Part shown: positions 1 through 6,350 of the stretch, one piece after another
Numbering within the stretch: position 1 is the stretch's first letter
Layout: the number at the start of each line of letters is the position of its first letter
Assembly (NCBI GenBank): GCA_000435755.1
Contig: FR889075.1
Location: 1 to 8,163 of the forward strand
Reading direction: 5' to 3'
Length of the DNA stretch: 8,163 nt
DNA from: Clostridium sp. CAG:508
GTDB lineage: Bacteria; Bacillota; Clostridia; TANB77; CAG-508
The notes under the pieces: model-generated
Told to the model about the DNA's origin: nothing
What the model saw: the letters and a program-made list of their open reading frames with translations, nothing else
Databases searched by the model: none
Translations under genes and position numbers: made by a program

Positions 1-222
1 TATGAAAATAATTGGAAAAATTATTATCAAAATCAAGATTTTGACGGAATGGAAAAAGAATATGGAAAAATAAAAGATAGATTAAAGCAAACTTTACCAT
101 TAGAAGAAACATTAAAACAAGCAAGACAAATAGAAAATTTACACTTAATAATAAAAAATAATGGACATAATTTTAACTTAACAGAAGAACAAAAAAAGTT
201 GGCTGAAATTTTAATTAAATAG
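1..222 (+). CDS. 3' end of an unrecognised protein (partial, 73 residues visible)
   Basis: A reading frame is open from the first base and stops at TAG 220-222, so the 5' part of the gene lies outside the window. The visible tail is strongly charged and probably mostly helical, with an aromatic, asparagine-rich beginning (YENNWKNYYQ) and an end reading LTEEQKKLAEILIK. No membrane segment, cysteine pair or known catalytic motif is visible. The base composition resembles that of the following genes, and a hairpin terminator lies directly after the stop, which supports a real gene end. I do not recognise the family. It does not look like the C-terminus of GyrB or RecF, the genes that often precede gyrA in Firmicutes. 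The frame and stop are clear; the function is unknown. Confidence 0.7.
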   Translation, partial: YENNWKNYYQNQDFDGMEKEYGKIKDRLKQTLPLEETLKQARQIENLHLIIKNNGHNFNLTEEQKKLAEILIK

Positions 223-225
223 TAC

Positions 226-264
226 AAAAAAATCGTGATTTTATGGCTTAAATCACGATTTTTT
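226..264 (+). terminator. Intrinsic terminator after the partial upstream gene
   Basis: An 11-bp perfect stem, AATCGTGATTT (231-241) with AAATCACGATT (250-260), encloses an 8-base loop and is followed by a run of T (261-264, continuous with the stem's terminal TT). An A-run precedes it (226-230), so the hairpin could also work weakly on the minus strand. It begins four bases after the stop at 222 and ends just before the gyrA promoter, insulating gyrA from the upstream gene. Confidence 0.88.
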
Positions 265-266
265 AC

Positions 267-295
267 TTGCAAATTTTTAAGTGTTTTAGTATAAT
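267..295 (+). promoter_or_regulatory. Sigma-A type promoter of gyrA
   Basis: TTGCAA at 267-272 matches the -35 box at most positions, and a perfect TATAAT lies at 290-295 with the optimal 17-base spacer. Transcription would begin near 301-303, giving a leader of about 30 bases before the gyrA ATG. The promoter follows the upstream terminator almost without a gap. No operator-like inverted repeat is visible around it. Confidence 0.8.
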
Positions 296-330
296 AAAGA
301 GGTGAAAAATACTAGAAAAGAGGTAAAAGA

Positions 331-2787
331 ATGGGAGCAAACGACGAAAAAAGAAATGACGGAAAAATAGTTGAACGCGACATTGAAAAAGAGATGCGTA
401 CAGCATATATTGATTATGCAATGAGTGTTATTGTTGCAAGAGCTCTACCAGATGTAAGAGATGGTTTAAAACCAGTACATAGAAGGATTTTATATGCTAT
501 GTATGAAGATGGAATTACATCAGACAAGCCTTACAGAAAATGTGCTAATACAGTAGGTTCTGTTTTAGGTAGATACCATCCACATGGAGATGCATCAGTA
601 TATGATGCAATGGTAAGATTAGCTCAAGACTTTACACAAAGATATACACTAATTGACGGACATGGAAACTTTGGTTCAATAGATGGTGATGGGGCAGCTG
701 CAATGAGGTACACAGAAGCAAGAATGGCCAAAATTGCAGAAACAATGCTTACTGATATTGAAAAAAATACAGTTGATTTTATGCCAAACTATGATGATCG
801 TCTACAAGAGCCAACCGTACTTCCAGCAAAAATACCAGCTTTATTAATAAATGGTTCATCAGGAATTGCAGTAGGTATGGCAACAAATATTCCACCACAT
901 AATTTAACAGAGGTAATTGATGGAATTATAAAAATAATTGATGAAGATAATGTTACTGATGAGCAATTAATGGAAATAATAAAAGGACCTGATTTTCCAA
1001 CAGAAGGACTTATTTTAGGACTAGAAGGAATTAAACAAGCATATACAACAGGTAGAGGAAAAATTACAGTTCGTGGAGAAAGTGAAATTGAAGAAATGAG
1101 CAATAATAAACAAAGAATTATTGTAAATTCACTTCCATATCAGGTAAATAAGGCAAAATTAATTGAAAATATTGCTGATTTAGTAAAAGATAAGAAAATT
1201 GAAGGAATTTCTGAAATTAGAGATGAATCAGATAGAGAGTCAAAAGTAAGAATTGTAATTGAATTAAAAAGAGATGTAAATGCACAAGTTATATTAAATC
1301 AATTATATAAACATACACAATTACAAGATACATTTGGTGTTATAATGCTTGCATTAGTTAATGGAGAACCAAAAGTATTAACACTAAGACAATGTTTAGA
1401 TCATTACATTGACCACAGAAAAGTAGTTATTCTTCGTAGAACTCAATTTGACTTAGATAAAGCATTAGCTAGAGCACATATATTAGAAGGATTGAGAATT
1501 GCATTAGATAATATTGATGAAGTAATAAATATTATTCGTAATTCATATGATGATCCAAAAGAAAAATTAATGGAAAGATTTAATCTATCAGATATTCAAG
1601 CACAAGCTATTTTGGATATGAGATTAAAAACTTTATCTGGATTGCAAAGAGAAAAAATAGATGAAGAATATAATGAATTAATGAAGTTAATTGAACATTT
1701 AAGAGCTGTTTTAGCAAGTGAAAAATTAGTATTTGATATCATTAAAGAAGAACTATTAGAAATTAAACAAAAATATGGTGATGAAAGAAAAACTAAAATT
1801 GTTGCAGCAGAAGGCGAAATTAATATTGAAGATTTAGTAAAAGAAGAGCAAACAGTAATTACTTTAACACATTTTGGATATGTAAAAAGAATGCCAATAG
1901 ATACATATAAGAGCCAAAAACGTGGAGGAAAAGGAATTACAGGCCTAGCTACAAGAGAAGAAGATTTTGTTAAACAAATATTTACAGCATCAACTCATGA
2001 TACTTTATTATTCTTCAGTAATAAAGGAAAATTATATAGACTAAGAGGATACGAAGTACCAGAAGCAGGAAGAACTGCAAAAGGTACGGCAATAGTTAAT
2101 TTATTAAGATTAGATCCAGGAGAAAAAATATCAGCTGTTATTCCAATTAGTAATTTTGCAGACGGAAAATACTTGTTAATGGGAACAAAACAGGGATTTA
2201 TTAAAAAGACTCCATTAACTGAATTCGACTCAACTAGAAAAACAGGGCTTCTTTCTATTACATTAAGAGAAGATGATGAGTTAATAGATGTTAGACTAAC
2301 AGATGGTCAAGATAATGTAGTTCTAGTTACCAGTCAAGGTGCTTGTATAACATTTAGTGAAAAAGATGTTAGACCAATGGGAAGAACAGCACAAGGAGTT
2401 ATAGGTATTCGTCTAGATAATGAAGATTATGTTATTGGAATGGAATCTATAATTGAAGGTAATAAAAATGCAACATTACTTGCAATTACTGAAAATGGAT
2501 TTGGAAAAAGAACAGAATTAGATGAATATAGAGTACAAACTAGAGGTGGAAAAGGTGTTACAACATATAAAATAACACCAAAAACAGGAAACTTAGTTGG
2601 TATTAGAGTTGCAACAGATGACGAAGATGTAATGCTAATTACTGATAATGGAACAATTATTAGATTAAATGTAAAAGATATTAGCATTTTAGGAAGATCA
2701 ACTCAAGGTGTAACATTAATGAGAACTAATGAAGGAAAAGTTGTTAGTATTGAAACTATAGCTCCAGATGATAATGAAGGTGAATAG
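331..2787 (+). CDS. gyrA: DNA gyrase subunit A
   Basis: GyrA is the DNA-breaking subunit of the A2B2 gyrase that introduces negative supercoils using ATP bound by GyrB. The 818 residues match the usual full length. The N-terminal breakage-reunion domain runs to about residue 510. The catalytic tyrosine is Tyr127 in RYTEAR, and the quinolone-resistance region reads HPHGDASVYD (83-92). A C-terminal beta-pinwheel follows, with the GyrA box QKRGGKG at 529-535, which separates GyrA from ParC, and a related QTRGGKG at 736-742. The ATG at 331 is preceded by AGAGG (319-323) at 7 bases, and the protein begins with the usual short polar leader before the conserved YIDYAMSVIVARALPDVRDGLKP block. The position equivalent to E. 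coli Ser83 is Ala88; the Asp87 equivalent (Asp92) is kept. GyrB is not encoded in the window. Identification is very secure. Confidence 0.98.
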   Translation: MGANDEKRNDGKIVERDIEKEMRTAYIDYAMSVIVARALPDVRDGLKPVHRRILYAMYEDGITSDKPYRKCANTVGSVLGRYHPHGDASVYDAMVRLAQDFTQRYTLIDGHGNFGSIDGDGAAAMRYTEARMAKIAETMLTDIEKNTVDFMPNYDDRLQEPTVLPAKIPALLINGSSGIAVGMATNIPPHNLTEVIDGIIKIIDEDNVTDEQLMEIIKGPDFPTEGLILGLEGIKQAYTTGRGKITVRGESEIEEMSNNKQRIIVNSLPYQVNKAKLIENIADLVKDKKIEGISEIRDESDRESKVRIVIELKRDVNAQVILNQLYKHTQLQDTFGVIMLALVNGEPKVLTLRQCLDHYIDHRKVVILRRTQFDLDKALARAHILEGLRIALDNIDEVINIIRNSYDDPKEKLMERFNLSDIQAQAILDMRLKTLSGLQREKIDEEYNELMKLIEHLRAVLASEKLVFDIIKEELLEIKQKYGDERKTKIVAAEGEINIEDLVKEEQTVITLTHFGYVKRMPIDTYKSQKRGGKGITGLATREEDFVKQIFTASTHDTLLFFSNKGKLYRLRGYEVPEAGRTAKGTAIVNLLRLDPGEKISAVIPISNFADGKYLLMGTKQGFIKKTPLTEFDSTRKTGLLSITLREDDELIDVRLTDGQDNVVLVTSQGACITFSEKDVRPMGRTAQGVIGIRLDNEDYVIGMESIIEGNKNATLLAITENGFGKRTELDEYRVQTRGGKGVTTYKITPKTGNLVGIRVATDDEDVMLITDNGTIIRLNVKDISILGRSTQGVTLMRTNEGKVVSIETIAPDDNEGE
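2777..2783 (+). promoter_or_regulatory. Ribosome binding site for the small gene after gyrA, inside the gyrA 3' end
   Basis: AAGGTGA lies within the last codons of gyrA, 7 bases before the ATG at 2791. Because the site sits inside gyrA, ribosomes finishing gyrA should feed the next start, suggesting translational coupling. Confidence 0.65.
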
Positions 2788-2790
2788 ATT

Positions 2791-3072
2791 ATGAACGATG
2801 AAAATTTTTATTATCTATCAATTTTAGTTGAACAGGACCTACATAAAAGAGTTAGTGCAATTAGAGAGGGAAATTTTCCAAACGAAAGAGAAATGATACA
2901 GCAAACGATTGAATCGTTTGAAAAAAGCTTGCCGGACTATCTAAAAGGTTTAGAAGGTTCACATGATTTTATAATTAAAAAAATTGACGAAATTGATAAG
3001 AAAATTGCAAAAATAAAAAACGGTAGAAATGTGAAAAATAAAAATTATAGAGATACCGAACAAGAAAGATAA
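2791..3072 (+). CDS. Small unknown protein co-transcribed with gyrA (possible ribbon-helix-helix fold)
   Basis: This 93-residue protein starts three bases after the gyrA stop, and no promoter or terminator lies between, so it should share the gyrA transcript. I do not recognise a named family. The first half has a pattern like ribbon-helix-helix DNA-binding proteins: a short hydrophobic strand (YYLSILV), a helix (EQDLHKRVSAIREG), a turn at NFPN and a second helix (EREMIQQTIESFEKSL). The second half, from about residue 60, is a charged, lysine-rich helix (IIKKIDEIDKKIAKIKNG), possibly a short coiled coil, ending in a basic polar tail. No cysteine, signal peptide or membrane segment is present. 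The fold reading is inference only; a simple helical accessory protein is equally possible. The gene itself is supported by its ribosome site, its coupling to gyrA and the terminator just after it. Confidence 0.8.
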   Translation: MNDENFYYLSILVEQDLHKRVSAIREGNFPNEREMIQQTIESFEKSLPDYLKGLEGSHDFIIKKIDEIDKKIAKIKNGRNVKNKNYRDTEQER

Positions 3073-3078
3073 AATAAT

Positions 3079-3116
3079 AAAAAATGATATTCCAATGTAA
3101 GGAATATCATTTTTTT
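3079..3116. terminator. Bidirectional terminator between the converging gyrA and dnaI units
   Basis: A 10-bp perfect stem, ATGATATTCC (3084-3093) with GGAATATCAT (3101-3110), has a 7-base loop. It is followed by six T on the plus strand (3111-3116) and preceded by an A-run (3079-3083) that becomes a T-run on the minus strand. It can therefore end both the gyrA transcript and the minus-strand dnaB-dnaI transcript. The dnaI stop codon (3107-3109) lies inside the stem. Confidence 0.88.
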
Positions 3117-4102
3117 ATTATAAAGCGTATATCTTCCCCAAAAAAATAACATATATCATAACTTCCAATAATTCTAGAAACAATTCTTTCATCATAAGTA
3201 TTAAATAAATTTTGCAAACTTAAATTAGTTGAAATAATAGTTTTTTTATTTAAATTTAAAAGTCTACTATTTAAAATATTAAATAATTCAACTAATTTCA
3301 TATTGTTTACGCCTTCAGTTCCTAGATCATCAATAATAAGTAAATCTACGTTTAATAAATAATCATAAATATCTTTAGAAACATTTGGTTTACCAAAACG
3401 ATAACTGATAATTGTATCAAGCATAACTGAGGCTGTTTGATATAATACTGTTTTATCTTTTTTTAATAATTCATTTGCAATACAGCTAGATAAAAATGTT
3501 TTTCCTAAACCAGTATTACCAGTAAATAATAAATTACGCTGTTCAGTATTATCAAAATTGTTAATAAATTTATCACAAATATTTTTAATTAATTTAATAT
3601 TTTCTCTAGGTGAAATATCTGAATTATATTTTTGTTTATTTATTTCATCAGAATAGAAATTTAAATTAAAATTATTAAAATTTTGTTTTTCTAAATTAGA
3701 CATATTTGATTTATTATATTCAATATCATAAATTTTCTGTTTTAAACAACTACACATTTCTGTGGAATTTCCATTTAAAATATATCCAGTATCATTACAC
3801 TTTTTACACTCGTAATTTGGAATTATTTTTTTTGCTCTTTCTCCAATAGAATTTAATATTTTTTCTTTTTCTTTTTTTAATGCTTCAATATTAGAATTTA
3901 AATTTTCTATTATTTTTTTATCATTATTTTTAGTTAATTCTATCATTGAAGAAAATGCTAAAGAACTTAATTTTTTATCTATTTCTTCAAGCTCTGGAAA
4001 TTCAGTGTATAAATTTTCTTTTTCTTTTTGTGCAATATTTTCTGCATTTATTCTTTTTTTATCATATTCAATTAAAAGAGATTTTAAAATAGAATTATTC
4101 AA
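3107..4102 (-). CDS. dnaI: DnaI/DnaC-family helicase loader ATPase
   Basis: This AAA+ ATPase would load the ring helicase onto origin DNA. The 331 residues are close to the length of Bacillus DnaI. A helical, charged N-terminal domain (to about 95) is followed by a four-cysteine zinc site (Cys99, Cys102, Cys117, Cys119). The ATPase core has Walker A GNTGLGKT at 195-202, Walker B LLIIDDLG at 254-261, a sensor-1-like STN at 291-293 and the DERIVSRI segment at 305-312 with candidate arginine-finger residues. The start is TTG at 4102, with AGGAGG 5 bases upstream; no ATG occurs in frame until residue 53, beyond much of the N-terminal domain. The gap to the dnaB/D-like gene is 9 bases, and its ribosome site overlaps that gene's stop. 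The pair mirrors the dnaB-dnaI operon of Firmicutes. A plasmid or phage DnaC-type loader is the alternative, but the zinc motif and partner favour the chromosomal DnaI role. Confidence 0.9.
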   Translation of the reverse strand: MNNSILKSLLIEYDKKRINAENIAQKEKENLYTEFPELEEIDKKLSSLAFSSMIELTKNNDKKIIENLNSNIEALKKEKEKILNSIGERAKKIIPNYECKKCNDTGYILNGNSTEMCSCLKQKIYDIEYNKSNMSNLEKQNFNNFNLNFYSDEINKQKYNSDISPRENIKLIKNICDKFINNFDNTEQRNLLFTGNTGLGKTFLSSCIANELLKKDKTVLYQTASVMLDTIISYRFGKPNVSKDIYDYLLNVDLLIIDDLGTEGVNNMKLVELFNILNSRLLNLNKKTIISTNLSLQNLFNTYDERIVSRIIGSYDICYFFGEDIRFIIKK

Positions 4103-4107
4103 AATAA

Positions 4108-4113
4108 CCTCCT
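4108..4113 (-). promoter_or_regulatory. Ribosome binding site that fixes the TTG start of dnaI
   Basis: On the minus strand AGGAGG lies 5 bases before TTG 4102. It overlaps the TAG stop of the upstream gene (4112-4114), reading TAGGAGG. With no other start codon nearby, this makes TTG the best start and suggests translational coupling of the two genes. Confidence 0.8.
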
Positions 4114-5080
4114 ATAATTTATTAGCATATAAATTATTTAAATTATCATAATTTCTTTGATTGTAATTTTGATAATTTTTTGTAGATTTTTCTAAATCTT
4201 TAATATCTTTATTTTTTTGTTTCATATCTGACAAGAATTGTTGAACTTGCTCAGCAGTAGTAAATCCTCTATCATGCCAATCAGTTAATAATTTATCAAT
4301 ATAATCAAAACTTGGATTTACTTTTGAGGTAGTTCTTTTTAAAGCAATTTCAATAATATCAAAATTAAATTTAAAATCAACTATCCATTTTTCAACGTAA
4401 GCATATTCATATTGAGAAAGCTGTCTGCCAAGTCCTAATTTTTTAATTACCATATTTGCAATTTTATTAACAGCTTCTTGCTTTTCAAAATATAAATCTA
4501 AATCACTATATGTTTTAATAGAATTTTTTGCCCAAGCATCTGCAACTGTTTGAATATAATTTTTGTGTAATGCAGATTTATCAAAACAATGATTAAATAA
4601 TGCCATCATAACTTCGTCATCAAAACCATATTTTTTAAACCATAATTCTATATCAGGGTACCAGGTAGTTGGCATTAAACCAGAAAAATATCTATTATTT
4701 ATATATTCCATAGTTTTAGCACGTTTTTGACTTTCAGCCGATTTTTGTACTTGTTCAGCTGATAAAGCAACTCTTGGCTTATATAAATTATTTAATTCTA
4801 TTTCTTGTAAATTATTAAAAGCATAACCTGTATTTTTTTTAACAATAACATTTTGGTCTTCCCAATATTTCATTGCATCTTGAATTACCTTAAAAGAAAG
4901 ATTTAATTTTTTACTTAGATCATTTAGTTTAATATCTTTATCATACTTAGATAAAAATAAAATATATAAATATACTTTAAGATAATCGCCATTTGCTTCA
5001 GGTAAATATTCTGTAAAAAATATATCTGGAAGACTTGTACTTGAAAACAAAGGTAATAAATCATTTTGTTCTAATTTCAT
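4112..5080 (-). CDS. DnaB/DnaD-like replication initiation protein with tandem DnaD domains
   Basis: Proteins of this family remodel origin DNA and recruit the helicase-DnaI complex in Firmicutes. From ATG 5080 the protein has 322 residues. Residues 1-100 look like a winged-helix DNA-binding or oligomerisation domain. Two DnaD-type helical domains follow, each ending in the family's YxxxIxxxW-type motif: Tyr175-Val179-Trp183 and Tyr260-Leu264-Trp268. The tail from about 285 is polar and Asn/Tyr/Lys-rich and probably disordered. A longer form from TTG 5095 is possible but unlikely: ATG 5080 has GGGGGA at 7 bases, while the TTG would start about ten bases after the predicted transcription start with no ribosome site. 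The next gene is the DnaI-like loader, 9 bases away. Two DnaD domains resemble Bacillus DnaB more than DnaD, but clostridial proteins merge the roles, so I leave the symbol blank. Confidence 0.88.
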   Translation of the reverse strand: MKLEQNDLLPLFSSTSLPDIFFTEYLPEANGDYLKVYLYILFLSKYDKDIKLNDLSKKLNLSFKVIQDAMKYWEDQNVIVKKNTGYAFNNLQEIELNNLYKPRVALSAEQVQKSAESQKRAKTMEYINNRYFSGLMPTTWYPDIELWFKKYGFDDEVMMALFNHCFDKSALHKNYIQTVADAWAKNSIKTYSDLDLYFEKQEAVNKIANMVIKKLGLGRQLSQYEYAYVEKWIVDFKFNFDIIEIALKRTTSKVNPSFDYIDKLLTDWHDRGFTTAEQVQQFLSDMKQKNKDIKDLEKSTKNYQNYNQRNYDNLNNLYANKL

Positions 5081-5087
5081 AAGAAAT

Positions 5088-5093
5088 TCCCCC
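5088..5093 (-). promoter_or_regulatory. Ribosome binding site selecting ATG 5080 of the DnaB/D-like gene
   Basis: GGGGGA on the minus strand sits 7 bases upstream of ATG 5080. It lies inside the longer TTG-initiated frame, so it supports the shorter protein. Confidence 0.65.
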
Positions 5094-5111
5094 AATGTTA
5101 TGTTTTGTCAA

Positions 5112-5140
5112 ATTATATCATTTTTCTGGGTGATTTACAA
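5112..5140 (-). promoter_or_regulatory. Extended -10 promoter of the dnaB/D-dnaI operon
   Basis: Read on the minus strand, TTGTAA (5140-5135) is a fair -35 box. After exactly 17 bases comes a perfect TATAAT (5117-5112), with TG one base upstream (5120-5119), the extended -10 form. Transcription would begin near 5105, giving a leader of about 25 bases to ATG 5080. It gives the replication pair its own promoter, separate from the secretion genes upstream. Confidence 0.8.
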
Positions 5141-5159
5141 TAAACTTATGAGGAAAAAA

Positions 5160-5441
5160 TTATTTTGAATAAAAATATATTTTGGGTTTTTTTATATATT
5201 TAATTAGATAGATAAAAACATTTAAAATATTTTCATGATTAAATCCAAAAATAGTAAATAAAAAAATAGGCAAAGAAAAAATAATAAAAATAAATATTTT
5301 AATATTATTATTTTTAAATAATAAATTAATTAATAAAAAGATAATTAAATCCCAAATAATATTAAAAATTAAACTTGAATAATCAATTATCCCGAATAAT
5401 TTATTTTTAAAATTATAATTTTGTGGAAAAATAAATTTCAT
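5160..5441 (-). CDS. PrgI-family (VirB3-like) type IV secretion membrane protein
   Basis: This 93-residue protein is very rich in isoleucine and phenylalanine, with two likely membrane segments at about 21-42 and 48-68. A soluble N-terminus (MKFIFPQNYNFKNKLFGIID) resembles the opening of PrgI proteins, where a short basic stretch with a proline precedes the paired helices. The end is basic and aromatic (KYIKKPKIYFYSK). PrgI is the Gram-positive counterpart of VirB3, an inner-membrane partner of the VirB4 ATPase. The assignment rests mainly on size, topology and position directly after the VirB6-like gene, as in integrative conjugative elements; sequence alone would be weak. The ATG at 5441 has AAGGAG (5451-5456) 9 bases upstream, within the 15-base gap after the previous stop. 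The usual next gene, virB4, is missing. Confidence 0.65.
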   Translation of the reverse strand: MKFIFPQNYNFKNKLFGIIDYSSLIFNIIWDLIIFLLINLLFKNNNIKIFIFIIFSLPIFLFTIFGFNHENILNVFIYLIKYIKKPKIYFYSK

Positions 5442-5456
5442 AGATAAAAACTCCTT

Positions 5457-6335
5457 TTAAATATTTTTTAAAAATTTGCTACTAATATTAAAATTGTTTG
5501 AAACATCTGTTGAAATACCACCAATTAAACTTCTAATATATGAATTGGCTCGCGCCAGTGCATATATTCCACCAATACACATCAATTGAGAAATAATATT
5601 ATTTGAAGAAAAATTAAATGAAAAAATAATTAATAATATAATTGCAACTAATGACTGTTGAAATAATAAAGATAGAACTGTTCTAAGCCAAGTTTTGAAA
5701 AACCAAGAAGTAGATTCATTTATTAAACTTAATATTGCAAAAGGAGTAATTAAAATAAATACTTTTACCATTATATATCTTAAAGAATATGAAAAGATTA
5801 AATTAAATAAACTAATAGAAATAAAACTTTTTATTAATCCATCAAAAGAAAAAATATTAAATTCATTTTCTTTAATTGAAAGATAATTTAATTTATTTAT
5901 TAATTCAGAAAAAGATATATCATGTCCAAAAATATTTGAACCTACTGTACGAATTGCATCAGAAATAAAACTATTTATTTGAATAAATTGATTACAAATA
6001 AAATAAGAACAATTCATTACAATCCCAAAAATTAATAATTTAAAAATAAATTGATAAGGCCTTTCAATTTGTAAATTCATATAATAAGAATAAATTAAAC
6101 GGATAGCGTAATAAAGAGAAAATCCGACTAATAAAGAATTCGCAATTACTAATAAACCATTATTGCCAGTAGAACCAAATATTTTTTGAAAAATAGAATT
6201 GTTTAAAATATTTTTATCAATAAAAGTTAATTCATCTAAAACAGAATAAATTGTAGTATCAATAGAAGAAAATAAAGTTTCAAAAATAGAATTAATTGTT
6301 TCAATAATTGAAGTTGTTAAATTAGAATTTTCCAA
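5457..6335 (-). CDS. VirB6/TrbL-like polytopic type IV secretion protein
   Basis: This 292-residue integral membrane protein probably forms part of the inner-membrane channel of a conjugation system. Likely membrane segments lie at about 59-86, 96-117, 168-187, 188-206, 218-240 and 246-262. The block at about 187-232 (RYIMVKVFILITPFAILSL, a WFFKTWLRT segment, then LLFQQSLVAII) is typical of the conserved core of TrbL/VirB6 proteins, and a basic segment ARANSYIRSLIGG follows at 261-273. The start is TTG 6335: the in-frame TAA of the preceding gene is only five codons upstream, no other start codon lies between, and GGTGGTGA (6340-6347) provides the ribosome site. The neighbours, a VirB2-like gene before and PrgI after, each 15 bases away, strengthen the call. 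The exact subfamily is not determined. Confidence 0.82.
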   Translation of the reverse strand: MENSNLTTSIIETINSIFETLFSSIDTTIYSVLDELTFIDKNILNNSIFQKIFGSTGNNGLLVIANSLLVGFSLYYAIRLIYSYYMNLQIERPYQFIFKLLIFGIVMNCSYFICNQFIQINSFISDAIRTVGSNIFGHDISFSELINKLNYLSIKENEFNIFSFDGLIKSFISISLFNLIFSYSLRYIMVKVFILITPFAILSLINESTSWFFKTWLRTVLSLLFQQSLVAIILLIIFSFNFSSNNIISQLMCIGGIYALARANSYIRSLIGGISTDVSNNFNISSKFLKNI

Positions 6336-6339
6336 TACA

Positions 6340-6347
6340 TCACCACC
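6340..6347 (-). promoter_or_regulatory. Ribosome binding site for the TTG start of the VirB6-like gene
   Basis: GGTGGTGA on the minus strand lies just upstream of TTG 6335, with 7 bases between GGTGG and the start codon. An ATG at 6340-6338 overlaps this site but is in another frame, so it cannot start this protein. Confidence 0.6.
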
Positions 6348-6350
6348 AAA

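Noticed and set aside
33..272. Minus-strand 79-codon hydrophobic frame
   Set aside because: It overlaps the partial plus-strand gene, the terminator and part of the gyrA promoter; its hydrophobic look comes from reading AT-rich lysine codons backwards.
789..1103. Minus-strand 104-codon frame within gyrA
   Set aside because: It is the antisense shadow of a conserved gyrA region and has no independent support; the same holds for 2427-2687.
3107..3109. Recoded TGA (tryptophan) as in mycoplasmas
   Set aside because: The tryptophans checked here are TGG, and this TGA falls at the expected end of DnaI within a terminator, so it is an ordinary stop.
5081..5095. Longer DnaB/D-like protein starting at TTG 5095
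   Set aside because: It would start about ten bases after the predicted transcription start with no ribosome site, and the good GGGGGA site serves ATG 5080.
5141..5160. Possible replication origin or DnaA boxes near the replication genes
   Set aside because: No TTATNCACA-type boxes were found in the intergenic stretches, and the gap is too short for an origin.
5695..5886. Plus-strand 63-codon open frame
   Set aside because: It lies wholly antisense inside the VirB6-like gene, shows no ribosome site or family features, and is expected by chance in AT-rich sequence.
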